A program made the translations under genes and the position numbers. Below, one piece after another: positions 35,907-45,582 of a DNA stretch of 64,000 bases. The notes under the pieces were generated by a model. That model searched no databases and had not been told where the DNA came from. It saw nothing but the letters and a program-made list of their open reading frames with translations. Position 1 is the first letter of the stretch. Every line of letters begins with the position of its first letter. Origin of the DNA: Fusobacterium varium (lineage in GTDB: Bacteria; Fusobacteriota; Fusobacteriia; Fusobacteriales; Fusobacteriaceae); NCBI GenBank assembly GCA_900637705.1, contig LR134390.1:1736001-1800000 (forward strand). Reading direction: 5' to 3'.

Positions 35907-36488
35907 ATGGAAAATAAAAATAATCTAGAAAAAATATTAGAATTTAACAGAGAATTTGTTGAATCAAAAGAATATGAAAAATATCAAACTACTAAGTATC
36001 CAGAAAAAAAAATAGCTATAGTATCTTGTATGGATACAAGATTGACTGAGCTTCTTCCTAAAGCTATGAATCTTAGAAACGGTGATGCAAAAATCATAAA
36101 AAATGCTGGTGGTCTTGTTATTCACCCTTTTGGAAGTGCTATGAGAAGTATCCTTATCTGTATATATGAATTTAATATTAAAGAAGTATTTATTGTAGGT
36201 CACTATGACTGTGGAGTAAGTAACTTGAATGCTGATAAAATAGTTAAAAAAATGGAATTAAAAGGTATTGATATGAATACTTTGAATACTCTTTTTTATT
36301 CTGGAATAAATGTAAAAGACTGGCTACATGGCTTCGATTGTGTAGAAGAGTCAGTAGAAAGAAGTGTTTCTGTAGTAAGAAATCACCCTCTTGTTCCAAA
36401 AGATGTTGCTGTACATGGTCTTATTATGGATCCTTTAACTGGTGAAATCAACCTTGTTATAAACGGATTTGATTCAATAAAAAAATAA
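35907..36488 (+). CDS. beta-class carbonic anhydrase
   Basis: The 193-residue protein has the beta-carbonic anhydrase zinc set: Cys41-x-Asp43-x-Arg45 in IVSCMDTR, and His99-x-x-Cys102 in VGHYDCG. KNAGG at residues 65-69 is the usual loop. It interconverts CO2 and bicarbonate in the cytosol, supplying bicarbonate for carboxylations in an anaerobe. It has its own promoter, and the extended -10 box of the next gene lies only about 50 bases past its stop. The length is normal for the small clade. No signal peptide. Confidence 0.92.
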   Translation: MENKNNLEKILEFNREFVESKEYEKYQTTKYPEKKIAIVSCMDTRLTELLPKAMNLRNGDAKIIKNAGGLVIHPFGSAMRSILICIYEFNIKEVFIVGHYDCGVSNLNADKIVKKMELKGIDMNTLNTLFYSGINVKDWLHGFDCVEESVERSVSVVRNHPLVPKDVAVHGLIMDPLTGEINLVINGFDSIKK

Positions 36489-36536
36489 ACATTTTTATGG
36501 AAATTTTTACTAAAATTTAATTTTTTTATTGTACTA

Positions 36537-36545
36537 TGATATAAT
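36537..36545 (+). promoter_or_regulatory. extended -10 promoter for the DUF368 gene
   Basis: TGATATAAT gives a TGn extension and a perfect -10 box 33 bases ahead of the ATG. The -35 region is weak, as is common with extended -10 sites. Confidence 0.5.
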
Positions 36546-36577
36546 AATATATCATTCACTTCAGGAGGATTCAAAAT

Positions 36578-37384
36578 ATGTTCAAGCTTTTTTTTAAAGG
36601 AATAATAATTGGTGTGGCAAATATCATGCCTGGAGTTTCTGGTGGTACTCTTGCCGTCATTTTAGGAGTTTATGATAAACTGACAGAAGCTATTGGAAAT
36701 TTTCTTACTGTTCCTTTTAAAAAGAAAGTAGAGTATGGAAAATTTTTGCTTCAAATCTGCTCTGGTATGCTTATAGGAATAATTCTTTTTGCTAAAATAA
36801 TAGAATTTTCTTTCACAAATTATCCAAGAAGTACTGCTGCTTTTTTCAGTCTTCTTATTCTTCCTTCAATACCTTTTATTGTAAAGGGAGAAGATAAGAA
36901 AAACAAAAATAATATAACTGCCTTTATCATCGGAGCAGTTATCACATTAATATTTGTATTTTTAGACTATCGTTTTGGAAGTAAAACTGATACTAAAACA
37001 CTTGTAGAGGTTATAACTTTTTCCTATTGCATAAAGCTCTTCTTCTGTGGAGCATTAGCTGCTGGAGCTATGATAATTCCGGGAATATCAGGTTCTTTAC
37101 TTCTCTTGATGCTTGGAGAATATTATAACATACTTGGATTTATAAGCAAATTTTTTGATGGAGCTGTACATATTACAAGCTACACTTCTTTAAGTGAAAT
37201 AATACAAAATCTTTATATAATTCCCATTGCAATTTTTTCCTTAGGAATTTTAATAGGATTAGTAGTAATAGCAAAACTTATTAATATGCTTCTTTCATCA
37301 AAGCATAGAAGTGCTACTCTATTTTTTATAACAGGAATTATAGTCGTTTCTATACTTCAAATATGGGTAAATCTGTATAAATAA
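36578..37384 (+). CDS. DUF368 membrane protein (PopT-type undecaprenyl phosphate translocase)
   Basis: The 268-residue polytopic protein has the DUF368 signature: GIANIMPGVSGGT-like start (GVANIMPGVSGGTLAVILG) and its second-half echo (AAGAMIIPGISGSLLLLMLG), which together suggest an inverted repeat fold with two re-entrant loops. There are about eight membrane spans. Proteins of this family have been shown in other bacteria to return undecaprenyl phosphate across the membrane for wall synthesis. The ATG follows AGGAGG. Function in this organism is by family only. Confidence 0.88.
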   Translation: MFKLFFKGIIIGVANIMPGVSGGTLAVILGVYDKLTEAIGNFLTVPFKKKVEYGKFLLQICSGMLIGIILFAKIIEFSFTNYPRSTAAFFSLLILPSIPFIVKGEDKKNKNNITAFIIGAVITLIFVFLDYRFGSKTDTKTLVEVITFSYCIKLFFCGALAAGAMIIPGISGSLLLLMLGEYYNILGFISKFFDGAVHITSYTSLSEIIQNLYIIPIAIFSLGILIGLVVIAKLINMLLSSKHRSATLFFITGIIVVSILQIWVNLYK

Positions 37385-37392
37385 TTACAAAA

Positions 37393-37447
37393 AAAAGAGA
37401 ATGTCTGAAGCTAATTTAATTTTAAATTAGACAGTTCATTCTCTTTT
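37393..37447. terminator. bidirectional terminator between DUF368 gene and moaC
   Basis: AAAAGAGAATG (37393-37403) pairs perfectly with CATTCTCTTTT (37437-37447). An inner stem CTAATTTAA/TTAAATTAG occupies 37411-37430. It serves convergent transcripts. Confidence 0.85.
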
Positions 37448-37539
37448 ATATTTGATATTAATTTTAAGAAACTCATATGTTTTTAATTATTATTTCTTTT
37501 ATTTATATAGAAATATAAGCAACTGAACTATTTTCTAAA

Positions 37540-38001
37540 CTAATAAAGAAAATCACTTTTCCCCCCAGTTTTGCTTATAAGCTTTATTTCACCTATAACC
37601 ATATATTTATCTATTGCTTTGCACATATCATATATAGTTAGAGCTGCTATACTCACAGCAGTAAGAGCTTCCATTTCTACTCCTGTTTTTCCAGTAGTTT
37701 TTACAGCTGCCTCTATCCATATTCTGTCCTCAGCTATTTCAAAATCTATATCTGCTCCAGTTAGAAGTATATTATGACACATAGGTATCAAATCCCATGT
37801 TTTTTTAGCTCCACATATTCCCCCTACCTGTGCTACTGAAAGGACATCTCCTTTTTTTATCTTTCCATTAGTTACAGCTTTTATGGTGTCTGCTCCCATT
37901 TTGATATACCCTCTGGCTACAGCTTTCCTTTTAGTTTCATCTTTTTCGCTGATATCAACCATTCTTGCTCTACCATTTTCATTAAAATGTGTAAAATCCA
38001 T
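37540..38001 (-). CDS. moaC: cyclic pyranopterin monophosphate synthase MoaC
   Basis: The 153-residue protein carries the MoaC pattern: [16 protein letters not shown] at the start, [19 protein letters not shown] in the middle with conserved residues of the active site, and [23 protein letters not shown] near the end. MoaC completes the first step of molybdenum cofactor synthesis, making cyclic pyranopterin monophosphate with MoaA. moaA is not in the window. It is the last gene of modA-modB-(molybdopterin-binding)-moaC, 12 bases after its neighbour. Confidence 0.96.
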   Translation of the reverse strand: MDFTHFNENGRARMVDISEKDETKRKAVARGYIKMGADTIKAVTNGKIKKGDVLSVAQVGGICGAKKTWDLIPMCHNILLTGADIDFEIAEDRIWIEAAVKTTGKTGVEMEALTAVSIAALTIYDMCKAIDKYMVIGEIKLISKTGGKSDFLY

Positions 38002-38013
38002 TTTCTCTACCTC

Positions 38014-39030
38014 TTATTTTCCAAATGTACAATTAGGGTAATGACAAACTTCACAACTTTGGCAAAGTCCTCCATTTCCATACATCATAATATCTCTAGT
38101 TGTAAGTTTTTCTTCACTTAATACTCTAGGAAGTATTAAATCAAATATAGTCCTTTTTGCAAACATAACACAACCAGGAAGTCCCATCACAGGTACATTC
38201 CCAAGATACGACAATAGAAACATAGACCCTGGCAGAACAGGTGAACCATAACTTACTAGTTCTCCTCCCATTTCTATTATTGCTGAAGGTGTTACATCAT
38301 CTGGATCTACAGACATTCCCCCTGTAAATATAAGTATTTCTGCTCCCATATCCAAAAGTTCCTGTGCCTTTGCTTTTATCATCTCTTTATTATCCTGTGA
38401 AAAAAGCTGGGCAATTACTTCACAGTCAAATTCCTTAAGTTTATCAACAACTACTTTTCCAAATTTATCCTCTATTCTTCCAAAAAAAACTTCATTTCCA
38501 GTAGTTACCATTCCCACTTTATATTTTCTATAACTATTTACATTTAATATAGGTGTTGAAATAATATTTTGAGCCCTTTCCATTTTTTCTTTATCAATAA
38601 CTAAAGGAATCACTCTAGCCCCTGCTATAAGCTCTCCTTTTTTTACTGAAATATTATCTGGAAGGGTTGCAAAGGAAATTTCTCCCAACATATTAAGCTC
38701 AAGGAGTTTTTCTACATCTACTTTTAATATTCCGTCCTCTTCAGCATAAAAGTTTATTTTTCCCTCTTTTATTTCATCAGCTAATCTTATATTTTTTCCT
38801 TTTCCAATCTCTCCAAGAATAAGAGCAGCATCATTTTCATGTATTCCTTTATCTCCTAATTCAAAAACATAAATGTGATCTTTTCCTAATCTTAATAATT
38901 TTTCTATATCTTCTTCTTTTATTATATGTCCTTTTTTGAAGGCTCTTCCCTTTACCTCACCAGGAATTATTTCTGTAATATCATGCTGTAATACACACCC
39001 TACTGCATTTACAGTTTCAATTTTTTTCAT
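38014..39030 (-). CDS. molybdopterin-binding (MoeA/MogA-like) protein with C-terminal cysteine cluster
   Basis: The 338-residue protein has an N-terminal part like the MoeA/molybdopterin hydroxylase-associated family (VNAVGCVLQHDITEI). A MoCF-type binding domain follows from about residue 170 (KVGMVTTGNEVFFGRIED, LIFTGGMSVDPDDVTPSAI, GSPVLPGSMFLL). Near the end there is a cysteine cluster, LCQSCEVCHYPNCTFGK, with four cysteines. Such proteins occur next to molybdenum hydroxylase and cofactor genes. The start overlaps the modB stop by one base. A role in molybdenum insertion or cofactor modification is inferred. Confidence 0.82.
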   Translation of the reverse strand: MKKIETVNAVGCVLQHDITEIIPGEVKGRAFKKGHIIKEEDIEKLLRLGKDHIYVFELGDKGIHENDAALILGEIGKGKNIRLADEIKEGKINFYAEEDGILKVDVEKLLELNMLGEISFATLPDNISVKKGELIAGARVIPLVIDKEKMERAQNIISTPILNVNSYRKYKVGMVTTGNEVFFGRIEDKFGKVVVDKLKEFDCEVIAQLFSQDNKEMIKAKAQELLDMGAEILIFTGGMSVDPDDVTPSAIIEMGGELVSYGSPVLPGSMFLLSYLGNVPVMGLPGCVMFAKRTIFDLILPRVLSEEKLTTRDIMMYGNGGLCQSCEVCHYPNCTFGK

Positions 39031-39698
39031 TATTTCTCTGCTCCTTTAAAAAAATAGTTATATAGACACATTATACAAAAACTTATTATAAGTACTATTA
39101 CCAACAAAAGATTAGCCGTTTCGTCATCTCCACGTTCAACTGCTGAATATATGGCAATAGACATAGTCTGTGTCTTCCCTGGTATATTTCCAGCCAGCAT
39201 AAGAGTAGCTCCAAATTCTCCCAAAGCTCTTCCAAAAGACAATACTATCCCAGCAAGTATATTCCTTCTTATCAATGGAAGTATTATTAAACGGAGTATT
39301 TGAAAATCAGAAGCTCCCATTTCTTTTCCAGCTTCCCTATATGTGTAATCTAATGATGAAAATCCTGCTTTTATACAATTATACATAAGAGGCAGTGACA
39401 CCACAAATGCAGTGATTATTCCAGCCCACCATGAAAATATTACCTGAATATTAAAAAAATCATATAAGTATGAACCTATTATCCCCCTTTTTCCAAGGAA
39501 TATAATAAGAATATATCCCAAAACTGTAGGAGATATGAAAAGAGAAAGATTTATAAACATTTCAATTATACTTCTAAGTTTTTTACTTCTTTTTTCCATA
39601 CTCCATACCAAAAATACTGCTACTATTACTGTTAAAGCAGTAGATATGGAAGCTATCTTTAAAGTTAAAAATACAGCATTTATATCAAATCTATTCAT
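39030..39698 (-). CDS. modB: molybdate ABC transporter permease
   Basis: The 222-residue inner-membrane protein has five or six spans and the ABC-permease coupling loop EAGKEMGASDFQILRLIILP. GRALGEFGATLMLAGN is typical of ModB. It overlaps the modA stop by eight bases, so the two are coupled. It carries molybdate (or tungstate) from the ModA protein. The ATPase gene modC that normally follows is absent here; the next gene is a molybdopterin-binding protein. Confidence 0.92.
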   Translation of the reverse strand: MNRFDINAVFLTLKIASISTALTVIVAVFLVWSMEKRSKKLRSIIEMFINLSLFISPTVLGYILIIFLGKRGIIGSYLYDFFNIQVIFSWWAGIITAFVVSLPLMYNCIKAGFSSLDYTYREAGKEMGASDFQILRLIILPLIRRNILAGIVLSFGRALGEFGATLMLAGNIPGKTQTMSIAIYSAVERGDDETANLLLVIVLIISFCIMCLYNYFFKGAEK

Positions 39699-40437
39699 TT
39701 ATTACTTTAAACCCAAACTTCTCAAAAGTATCTATTGAACCTTTTGTTGTAAGAAATTTATAAAAACTTTTTACCTCATCTCTCTCTTTATCTTTTAATA
39801 TACCACAGCTGTATATAATAGGTGTATGAAGTGTATTTGGCACTTCGTATACTATTTCAGCATTTTTCATAACTTTGCTATCTGTCTTATAAATCATAGC
39901 ATAATCAACTTCATATAGATCTACATACTGCATAGCACTTCTCACATCTTTAGAAAGTACGAAATTTTCCTGCATTCTATCCCATAATCCCTCGTTTTGC
40001 AATACCTGCTTTGCATATCTTCCAGCTGGTACCACATCTGGATCTCCTATTGCAACTTTATGATCCAATAGTTCAGATAAACTGTCTATTTTTTTTCTTC
40101 CTGCTACCACCATCGTATTTTCAAGAATATCTCTAGAGAATTTTTCTGATACTAGATTCTGTTTTCTTAAGTCTTCTAAATCTTTTTTAGATGCAAAAAA
40201 TACAAAATCTACAGGAGCCCCTCCTTCTATCTGTTTTTTCAAAGCTCCAGAAGCTCCAAAATTTATATTTATTACTACGTCCTTATTTTCTTTTTGATAA
40301 TTTTCAACTATTTGAGATAATACTTCATTTAAACTTGCTGCTGCACTTATAGTTATCTCTTTTTTTTCTGTTTTTCCACATGCTGCTAATAAAAAAATCG
40401 AAACTGCTGTTACCAACGCTGTAAAAAATCTTTTCAT
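39691..40437 (-). CDS. modA: molybdate-binding lipoprotein
   Basis: The 248-residue protein has a lipoprotein signal ending in LLAACGK, then the ModA start EITISAAASLNEVLSQIVENY. GASGALKKQIEGGAPVDFVF and the closing TKGSIDTFEKFGF also fit ModA. It captures molybdate or tungstate outside the membrane and hands it to ModB. First gene of the molybdenum operon, divergent from the molybdopterin adenylyltransferase-like gene at 40607, so one control region may serve both. Confidence 0.93.
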   Translation of the reverse strand: MKRFFTALVTAVSIFLLAACGKTEKKEITISAAASLNEVLSQIVENYQKENKDVVININFGASGALKKQIEGGAPVDFVFFASKKDLEDLRKQNLVSEKFSRDILENTMVVAGRKKIDSLSELLDHKVAIGDPDVVPAGRYAKQVLQNEGLWDRMQENFVLSKDVRSAMQYVDLYEVDYAMIYKTDSKVMKNAEIVYEVPNTLHTPIIYSCGILKDKERDEVKSFYKFLTTKGSIDTFEKFGFKVINE

Positions 40438-40568
40438 CTAATCACCTCATTCTTTTATCTTATCCCATTCTATCAGATTTAACAGTTTATATCAAGTATC
40501 TCAAGTTTTATTTTCTAGTTTTCAAAATTTTTAAACCCTTTTTTATTTTTTCCACTGCAAATATGTGT

Positions 40569-40574
40569 TATAAT
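40569..40574 (+). promoter_or_regulatory. -10 box for the MogA/MoaB-like gene
   Basis: A perfect TATAAT lies 33 bases ahead of the start codon, preceded by TGT, an extended -10 form. The -35 region is not conserved. The modA promoter must lie in the same 169-base gap on the other strand. Confidence 0.4.
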
Positions 40575-40606
40575 AAAAAAAAAGTATTATGGAGGTACTG
40601 ATATAT

Positions 40607-41098
40607 ATGTTTAGAACAGCAATAGTCTGTATGAGTGATAAAGGAGCAAAGGGTGAAAGAGAAGATCTTTCAACTAGTGTAATAGAAAAAATATTGATTG
40701 AAAATAATTATGAAGTAGTAAAAAAAATATTGATTCCAGATGAATTCCAACTTATAAAGGAAACATTAAAAAATATATGTGACAATAACGAAGCTGATTT
40801 AATTCTTACTACTGGAGGAACAGGTTTTTCAAAAAGAGATGTAACTCCAGAAGCAACATTGGAAATAGTAGATAAAATTGTTCCTGGAATACCAGAAGCT
40901 ATAAGAGCTTATTCTATGACTATAACTAAAAGAGCTATGCTTTCCAGAGCTGCTGCTGGAATAAGAAAAAATACTCTCATCATAAACATGCCTGGAAGTC
41001 CAAAAGCTGTTGAAGAGTCTTTATCTTTCATTATAGATTCTCTTACTCATGGTTTGGAAATATTAATAGGAAGTTCTTTTGAATGTGCAAGAAAATAA
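40607..41098 (+). CDS. MogA/MoaB family molybdopterin adenylyltransferase
   Basis: The ATG at 40607 follows GGAGG at a normal distance; a longer frame from 40589 has that site inside it. The 163-residue protein begins MFRTAIVCMSDKGAKGERED, has LILTTGGTGFSKRDVTPEAT (the molybdopterin-binding GGTG loop) and LIINMPGSPKAVEESL. MogA-type enzymes adenylylate molybdopterin before metal insertion. It is divergent from the modA operon, consistent with a shared molybdenum cofactor purpose. Confidence 0.9.
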   Translation: MFRTAIVCMSDKGAKGEREDLSTSVIEKILIENNYEVVKKILIPDEFQLIKETLKNICDNNEADLILTTGGTGFSKRDVTPEATLEIVDKIVPGIPEAIRAYSMTITKRAMLSRAAAGIRKNTLIINMPGSPKAVEESLSFIIDSLTHGLEILIGSSFECARK

Positions 41099-41232
41099 TC
41101 TATCAATAAATAGTTATTAAGAATTAATTTGCGTTTCTATGGAATACAAATTAGATTTAATCAAGATAAATATTTGTTATCAAAAAAAGTTATACTATCT
41201 TTCTTCAATTTAAAATTATTCAAGGAGGGCAT

Positions 41233-42042
41233 ATGCAAAAGTATTTTTTGATTGGAGAAATCTCTGAACTTCTTAAAATTCCACGTTCAACATTGAGATA
41301 TTATGATAGAGAAGGTATTATTTCCCCTAAATTTAGAAAAGAAAATAATTACAGATATTATACAAGAGCTCAAATAATAACGATAAAAAAAATAAGCACA
41401 ATGAGAAAATTAGGTCTTACTTTAGATGAAATTAAAATCTTTTTTAATGAAAAAGGAGATGAAAGAGAAAAAGAAAAGAAAGATGAAATATTAATAGAAA
41501 CCGTTTTAGAAAGAATCAATGAAGATATAGAAAAATTAAAAATGGTAAAAAAAGATTTAGAGATGCATCTTGAAAGAATGAAAAAAAGTTCAAATATATC
41601 TATTGGAATTCCTTTTATAGAAGAAATTAAAAATGTCAAAGGTATAAAAGTATATGAAAAAGAAAATCGTGAAACTCTTACTTTTCCTAACAAAAAAACA
41701 TTAGAATTAATCAATGAGTATGATGGAAAAATCTTATTTTATATAACTAAAAAGAAATTGAATGAAATAGATGATATAAATATCCTTGGTTCAGGATATA
41801 TTGTTGTAAAGGGTGATAAAAAAGTCGAAGAAGTTATTTTAAAAAAAGGCAGATATGCCTGTGTTTATTTAAAAGGAAATCATTTTGAAAATAAAATTTC
41901 TATAAAAAAATTTCTTGACTGGATAGATAAAAATAACTTAAAAAAATTAAATGATGATATAAATATCATAATTGAACCTGGAAATTTGAGCATAAAAAAA
42001 AGAGAGGATATTTTCTTCAAGGTAAGTATACTTATTAAATAA
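41233..42042 (+). CDS. MerR family regulator with effector-binding domain
   Basis: The 269-residue protein opens with the MerR winged helix (LIGEISELLKIPRSTLRYYDREG, then RYYTRAQIITIKKI). A long dimerisation helix follows to about residue 125, then a C-terminal GyrI-like effector region. This size and order match multidrug-binding BmrR-like activators. It has no obvious target next to it: the following gene is on the opposite strand beyond a terminator. The ligand is unknown. AAGGAGG precedes the ATG. Confidence 0.85.
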   Translation: MQKYFLIGEISELLKIPRSTLRYYDREGIISPKFRKENNYRYYTRAQIITIKKISTMRKLGLTLDEIKIFFNEKGDEREKEKKDEILIETVLERINEDIEKLKMVKKDLEMHLERMKKSSNISIGIPFIEEIKNVKGIKVYEKENRETLTFPNKKTLELINEYDGKILFYITKKKLNEIDDINILGSGYIVVKGDKKVEEVILKKGRYACVYLKGNHFENKISIKKFLDWIDKNNLKKLNDDINIIIEPGNLSIKKREDIFFKVSILIK

Positions 42043-42059
42043 AAGTTTTAATATGCAAA

Positions 42060-42086
42060 TTAAGGAGGGATTAAATCCCTCCTTAA
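42060..42086. terminator. bidirectional terminator between merR and the orphan atpE
   Basis: TTAAGGAGGGAT (42060-42071) pairs perfectly with ATCCCTCCTTAA (42075-42086), loop of three bases, with a T-run after it on the plus strand. Confidence 0.9.
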
Positions 42087-42091
42087 ACTTT

Positions 42092-42772
<681 letters not shown>

Positions 42773-42832
42773 AACTGACTTATAAACAGTTGAAATCTTT
42801 TCAAATTTCTCTCCTATAAGCCAGTTTTTTAT
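42773..42832 (-). terminator. terminator of the mprF-like gene
   Basis: On the minus strand AACTGGCTTATA (42826-42815) pairs with TATAAGTCAGTT (42784-42773) apart from one position, then a U-run. An inner stem TTGAAA/TTTCAA fills the loop. It begins ten bases past the stop. Confidence 0.8.
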
Positions 42833-42835
42833 TTC

Positions 42836-45358
42836 TTATTTAGATATAAGCCCTTTGACTCCACCAGATATTAACAATGTCACATCTTTAAGCACTTTTG
42901 GAAGTGAAAAAACTCCTGAATATGCTATATATCTAGGTTCCCATTGGGGATAAAATTTATTTTTAAATAATTTAAGTCCTTGAAAATTATAAAAACTTTC
43001 TCCATTTTTAAATACAAATAATCCTATTTTATTCCACACAGGAGCAATATCTCTATTTTCCATTCCAGAAAGAGGTGCCATTCCTAGACTAAACCTTTCA
43101 TATCCTTCATTTTTAGCCCAAAGTATTATATAGATAAAAAGATATTCCATAGTTCCACTGATACATGATTTTAAATATCTCATAAGATCAACTGCTGCTT
43201 CTCTTTTAGATTCAGTTACCATTATATTTGCAAAAGCTATAATTTCATTATCTTTTTTAAGTACAGCTATTGGAAAGTTATTCAAATATTCCTCATCAAA
43301 ATATCCTAAAGAAAAACCTTTCTCCTTAGCCTTTTTACTTTCCAGCCATTCATCAGATATTTCTTTCAGCCTTTTCATATATTTTATACCTTCCCCCTTG
43401 GGAATAACTTCAAATGTCATATTTTCTTTATTAAGTTTATTATATGTATATCTTATATTTTTCCTTTGAGGAATATTCAATGTAAATTCTTTAAGATCAA
43501 TTATTCCTTCCTCTCCTATTTTTAAAAAATTCAATCCAACATCAAGATAGTAATCTAAATAATCTTTAGAAACTTCATAAAATACAGGCTGTTTACTATT
43601 TTTTCTGCATAATTCATAAAATTTCCAAATCGAATCCCCTGCCTTCTCAGGTTTTCCAACAGGATCTCCCATAGCTACATAGCTTCTTCCACTTTTACCA
43701 TACATTACAAAACTCTCTTCTTCATCTTCAAATATGACTTTCTTATCATTTAAAAGAACCAGATTTCCTTCTGGATTATCTGAAAAATAAAGGCATTTTT
43801 TTATTTGTTCACCTACCTCAATGCTTTCTGTTTCAATTATTTCATTTACAGGAGCAAAAAGTTTCCATACACCAAATACAATAAGAGTAGCTGATATTCC
43901 CACAGTTGTTCTTAGAAAACCTGGAAATTCTTTATTAAAAGCTACTTTCCACCATATTTCATTCATATAATCTGACTTGCTGTATGCAAAAAAACCTATA
44001 TAGATACTAGATATGGCAACTAAAAATATCATTACTAGCCAATTAAGTGTAAATTTCTCATTTATAATTGATGTTTTTCTGTAGAAATATTTTTTTAACG
44101 GAATAATTATAGCCAATATTATTCCCAAGAAAAAAGCTTCCTCATATTCTAAACCTTTTAATAATGAAAGAATTATCCCAGCCCCAAGAAATATTATTGT
44201 CATATAATATGCTCCATTAAGCCTCTTCTTTATTCCATAAGCAAGTATAAGGAGTACTGCCCCAGTTATACTTCCTAAGAAGTGTGATATTTTTATAGTA
44301 AACACTGGCAATACATCTTTCAATATTTTTATCCTATATATAAGAGGAGGAATACTTCCAGATATTATAAGTACTATCCCTGCTGCAAATATCAATATAG
44401 ATATAAGAAGTGGTATAAGAGAAATTATAAGTTTTCCAAGTACTATTGATATATTCTTAAGCTCTCCTCTTTTTAATAATATTTTATAAATACAGTAAGA
44501 TACAAATGCTATTCCAAATGGTGCTATATAATAAAGAAGCCTAAATATTATCAAAGCTGCCACTATTATTGATGGAGGATAATATTTTCCCATCAAAGTA
44601 AGAAATACATAATCAAAAGCTCCTATTCCTCCAGGAAGATTACTTAGTACCCCTATAATTTGTGCACTAAGAAATATTGGAAAAAATTTGATAAATGTAA
44701 GAGTATCACTGTGAGGAAGAAAAATATATATCAACCCTGATACAAGTATCCAGTCTAAAAGTGATATCAATATTTGGAATACAGATATTTCAAGACTTTT
44801 CTTTTTAGAAAATACTTTATGAGCTGAATATGATGCTGCTATTATCAAAAGAATAATTCCTACCTCTTTTGTTGTATCAAAGTAAAAATTAAATCTTGTC
44901 AAATCTACTGGTTCAAATGTAAGGAATAAACCTCCTACCCATAGAAGTCCTACCCAAAAACTTACATAACAGAATTTTATTACTTTTATTATACTTTTAT
45001 AAGGAACATTCCACAAAGAATATAAATTAATTCTTAGACCTGATCCTGTAAGTCCTGAGAGTCCTATAGAGTTAGCAAATGCATAACTTATAAAAGAGGT
45101 AAATATTATTTTTAAATTAGATAACTGCAATTTTTCATTTTTAAATGCCAATACATCATACATAGTAAGTAAAAAGTAATCAATTATCACTATCCCTATT
45201 CCAAGCACTACATATCCACTCTTTATAGCTCTTAATGATTCTTTTACATCTTTTATACTGTATATCTTCATCTCTTTATGAATAAAATATATCACTACAC
45301 AGAATATTCCTATTTCTAGTAAATATTTAAGTTTGTCATATCTACTTTTATTATACAT
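42836..45358 (-). CDS. mprF: MprF-like lysylphosphatidylglycerol synthase/flippase
   Basis: The start at 45358 (MYNKSRYDKLKYLLE) has AGGAGG upstream; the longer frame to 45382 does not. The 840-residue protein has an N-terminal flippase part with about 13-14 membrane spans (GLSGSGLRINLY, LSNLPGGIGAFDY) to about residue 500. A cytosolic DUF2156/GNAT-type aminoacyl transferase domain follows (GRSYVAMGDPVGKPE, RFSLGMAPLSGM). MprF moves lysine or another amino acid from tRNA to phosphatidylglycerol and flips the product, lowering the surface negative charge and giving resistance to cationic peptides. The amino acid used cannot be told here. Confidence 0.9.
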   Translation of the reverse strand: MYNKSRYDKLKYLLEIGIFCVVIYFIHKEMKIYSIKDVKESLRAIKSGYVVLGIGIVIIDYFLLTMYDVLAFKNEKLQLSNLKIIFTSFISYAFANSIGLSGLTGSGLRINLYSLWNVPYKSIIKVIKFCYVSFWVGLLWVGGLFLTFEPVDLTRFNFYFDTTKEVGIILLIIAASYSAHKVFSKKKSLEISVFQILISLLDWILVSGLIYIFLPHSDTLTFIKFFPIFLSAQIIGVLSNLPGGIGAFDYVFLTLMGKYYPPSIIVAALIIFRLLYYIAPFGIAFVSYCIYKILLKRGELKNISIVLGKLIISLIPLLISILIFAAGIVLIISGSIPPLIYRIKILKDVLPVFTIKISHFLGSITGAVLLILAYGIKKRLNGAYYMTIIFLGAGIILSLLKGLEYEEAFFLGIILAIIIPLKKYFYRKTSIINEKFTLNWLVMIFLVAISSIYIGFFAYSKSDYMNEIWWKVAFNKEFPGFLRTTVGISATLIVFGVWKLFAPVNEIIETESIEVGEQIKKCLYFSDNPEGNLVLLNDKKVIFEDEEESFVMYGKSGRSYVAMGDPVGKPEKAGDSIWKFYELCRKNSKQPVFYEVSKDYLDYYLDVGLNFLKIGEEGIIDLKEFTLNIPQRKNIRYTYNKLNKENMTFEVIPKGEGIKYMKRLKEISDEWLESKKAKEKGFSLGYFDEEYLNNFPIAVLKKDNEIIAFANIMVTESKREAAVDLMRYLKSCISGTMEYLFIYIILWAKNEGYERFSLGMAPLSGMENRDIAPVWNKIGLFVFKNGESFYNFQGLKLFKNKFYPQWEPRYIAYSGVFSLPKVLKDVTLLISGGVKGLISK

Positions 45359-45582
45359 ATTTTTTCCTCCTAGTTTTTGCACTTATTATAGGTATTAGAA
45401 AAAAATCATATTATCCTTTTTAAAGGAAAAAACCCTGTAAATAAAATTTGGTTTTTTTAATATTTAAAAAAGAGGTTTATTCTTGAATAAAAATAAAATT
45501 TTAGAGCTTTTAATTACAACTCTTAAAACTTAAATTATTTTCAAGGATTTCCTCTTTTATTTTTAATTTTTCAACTAATAAT

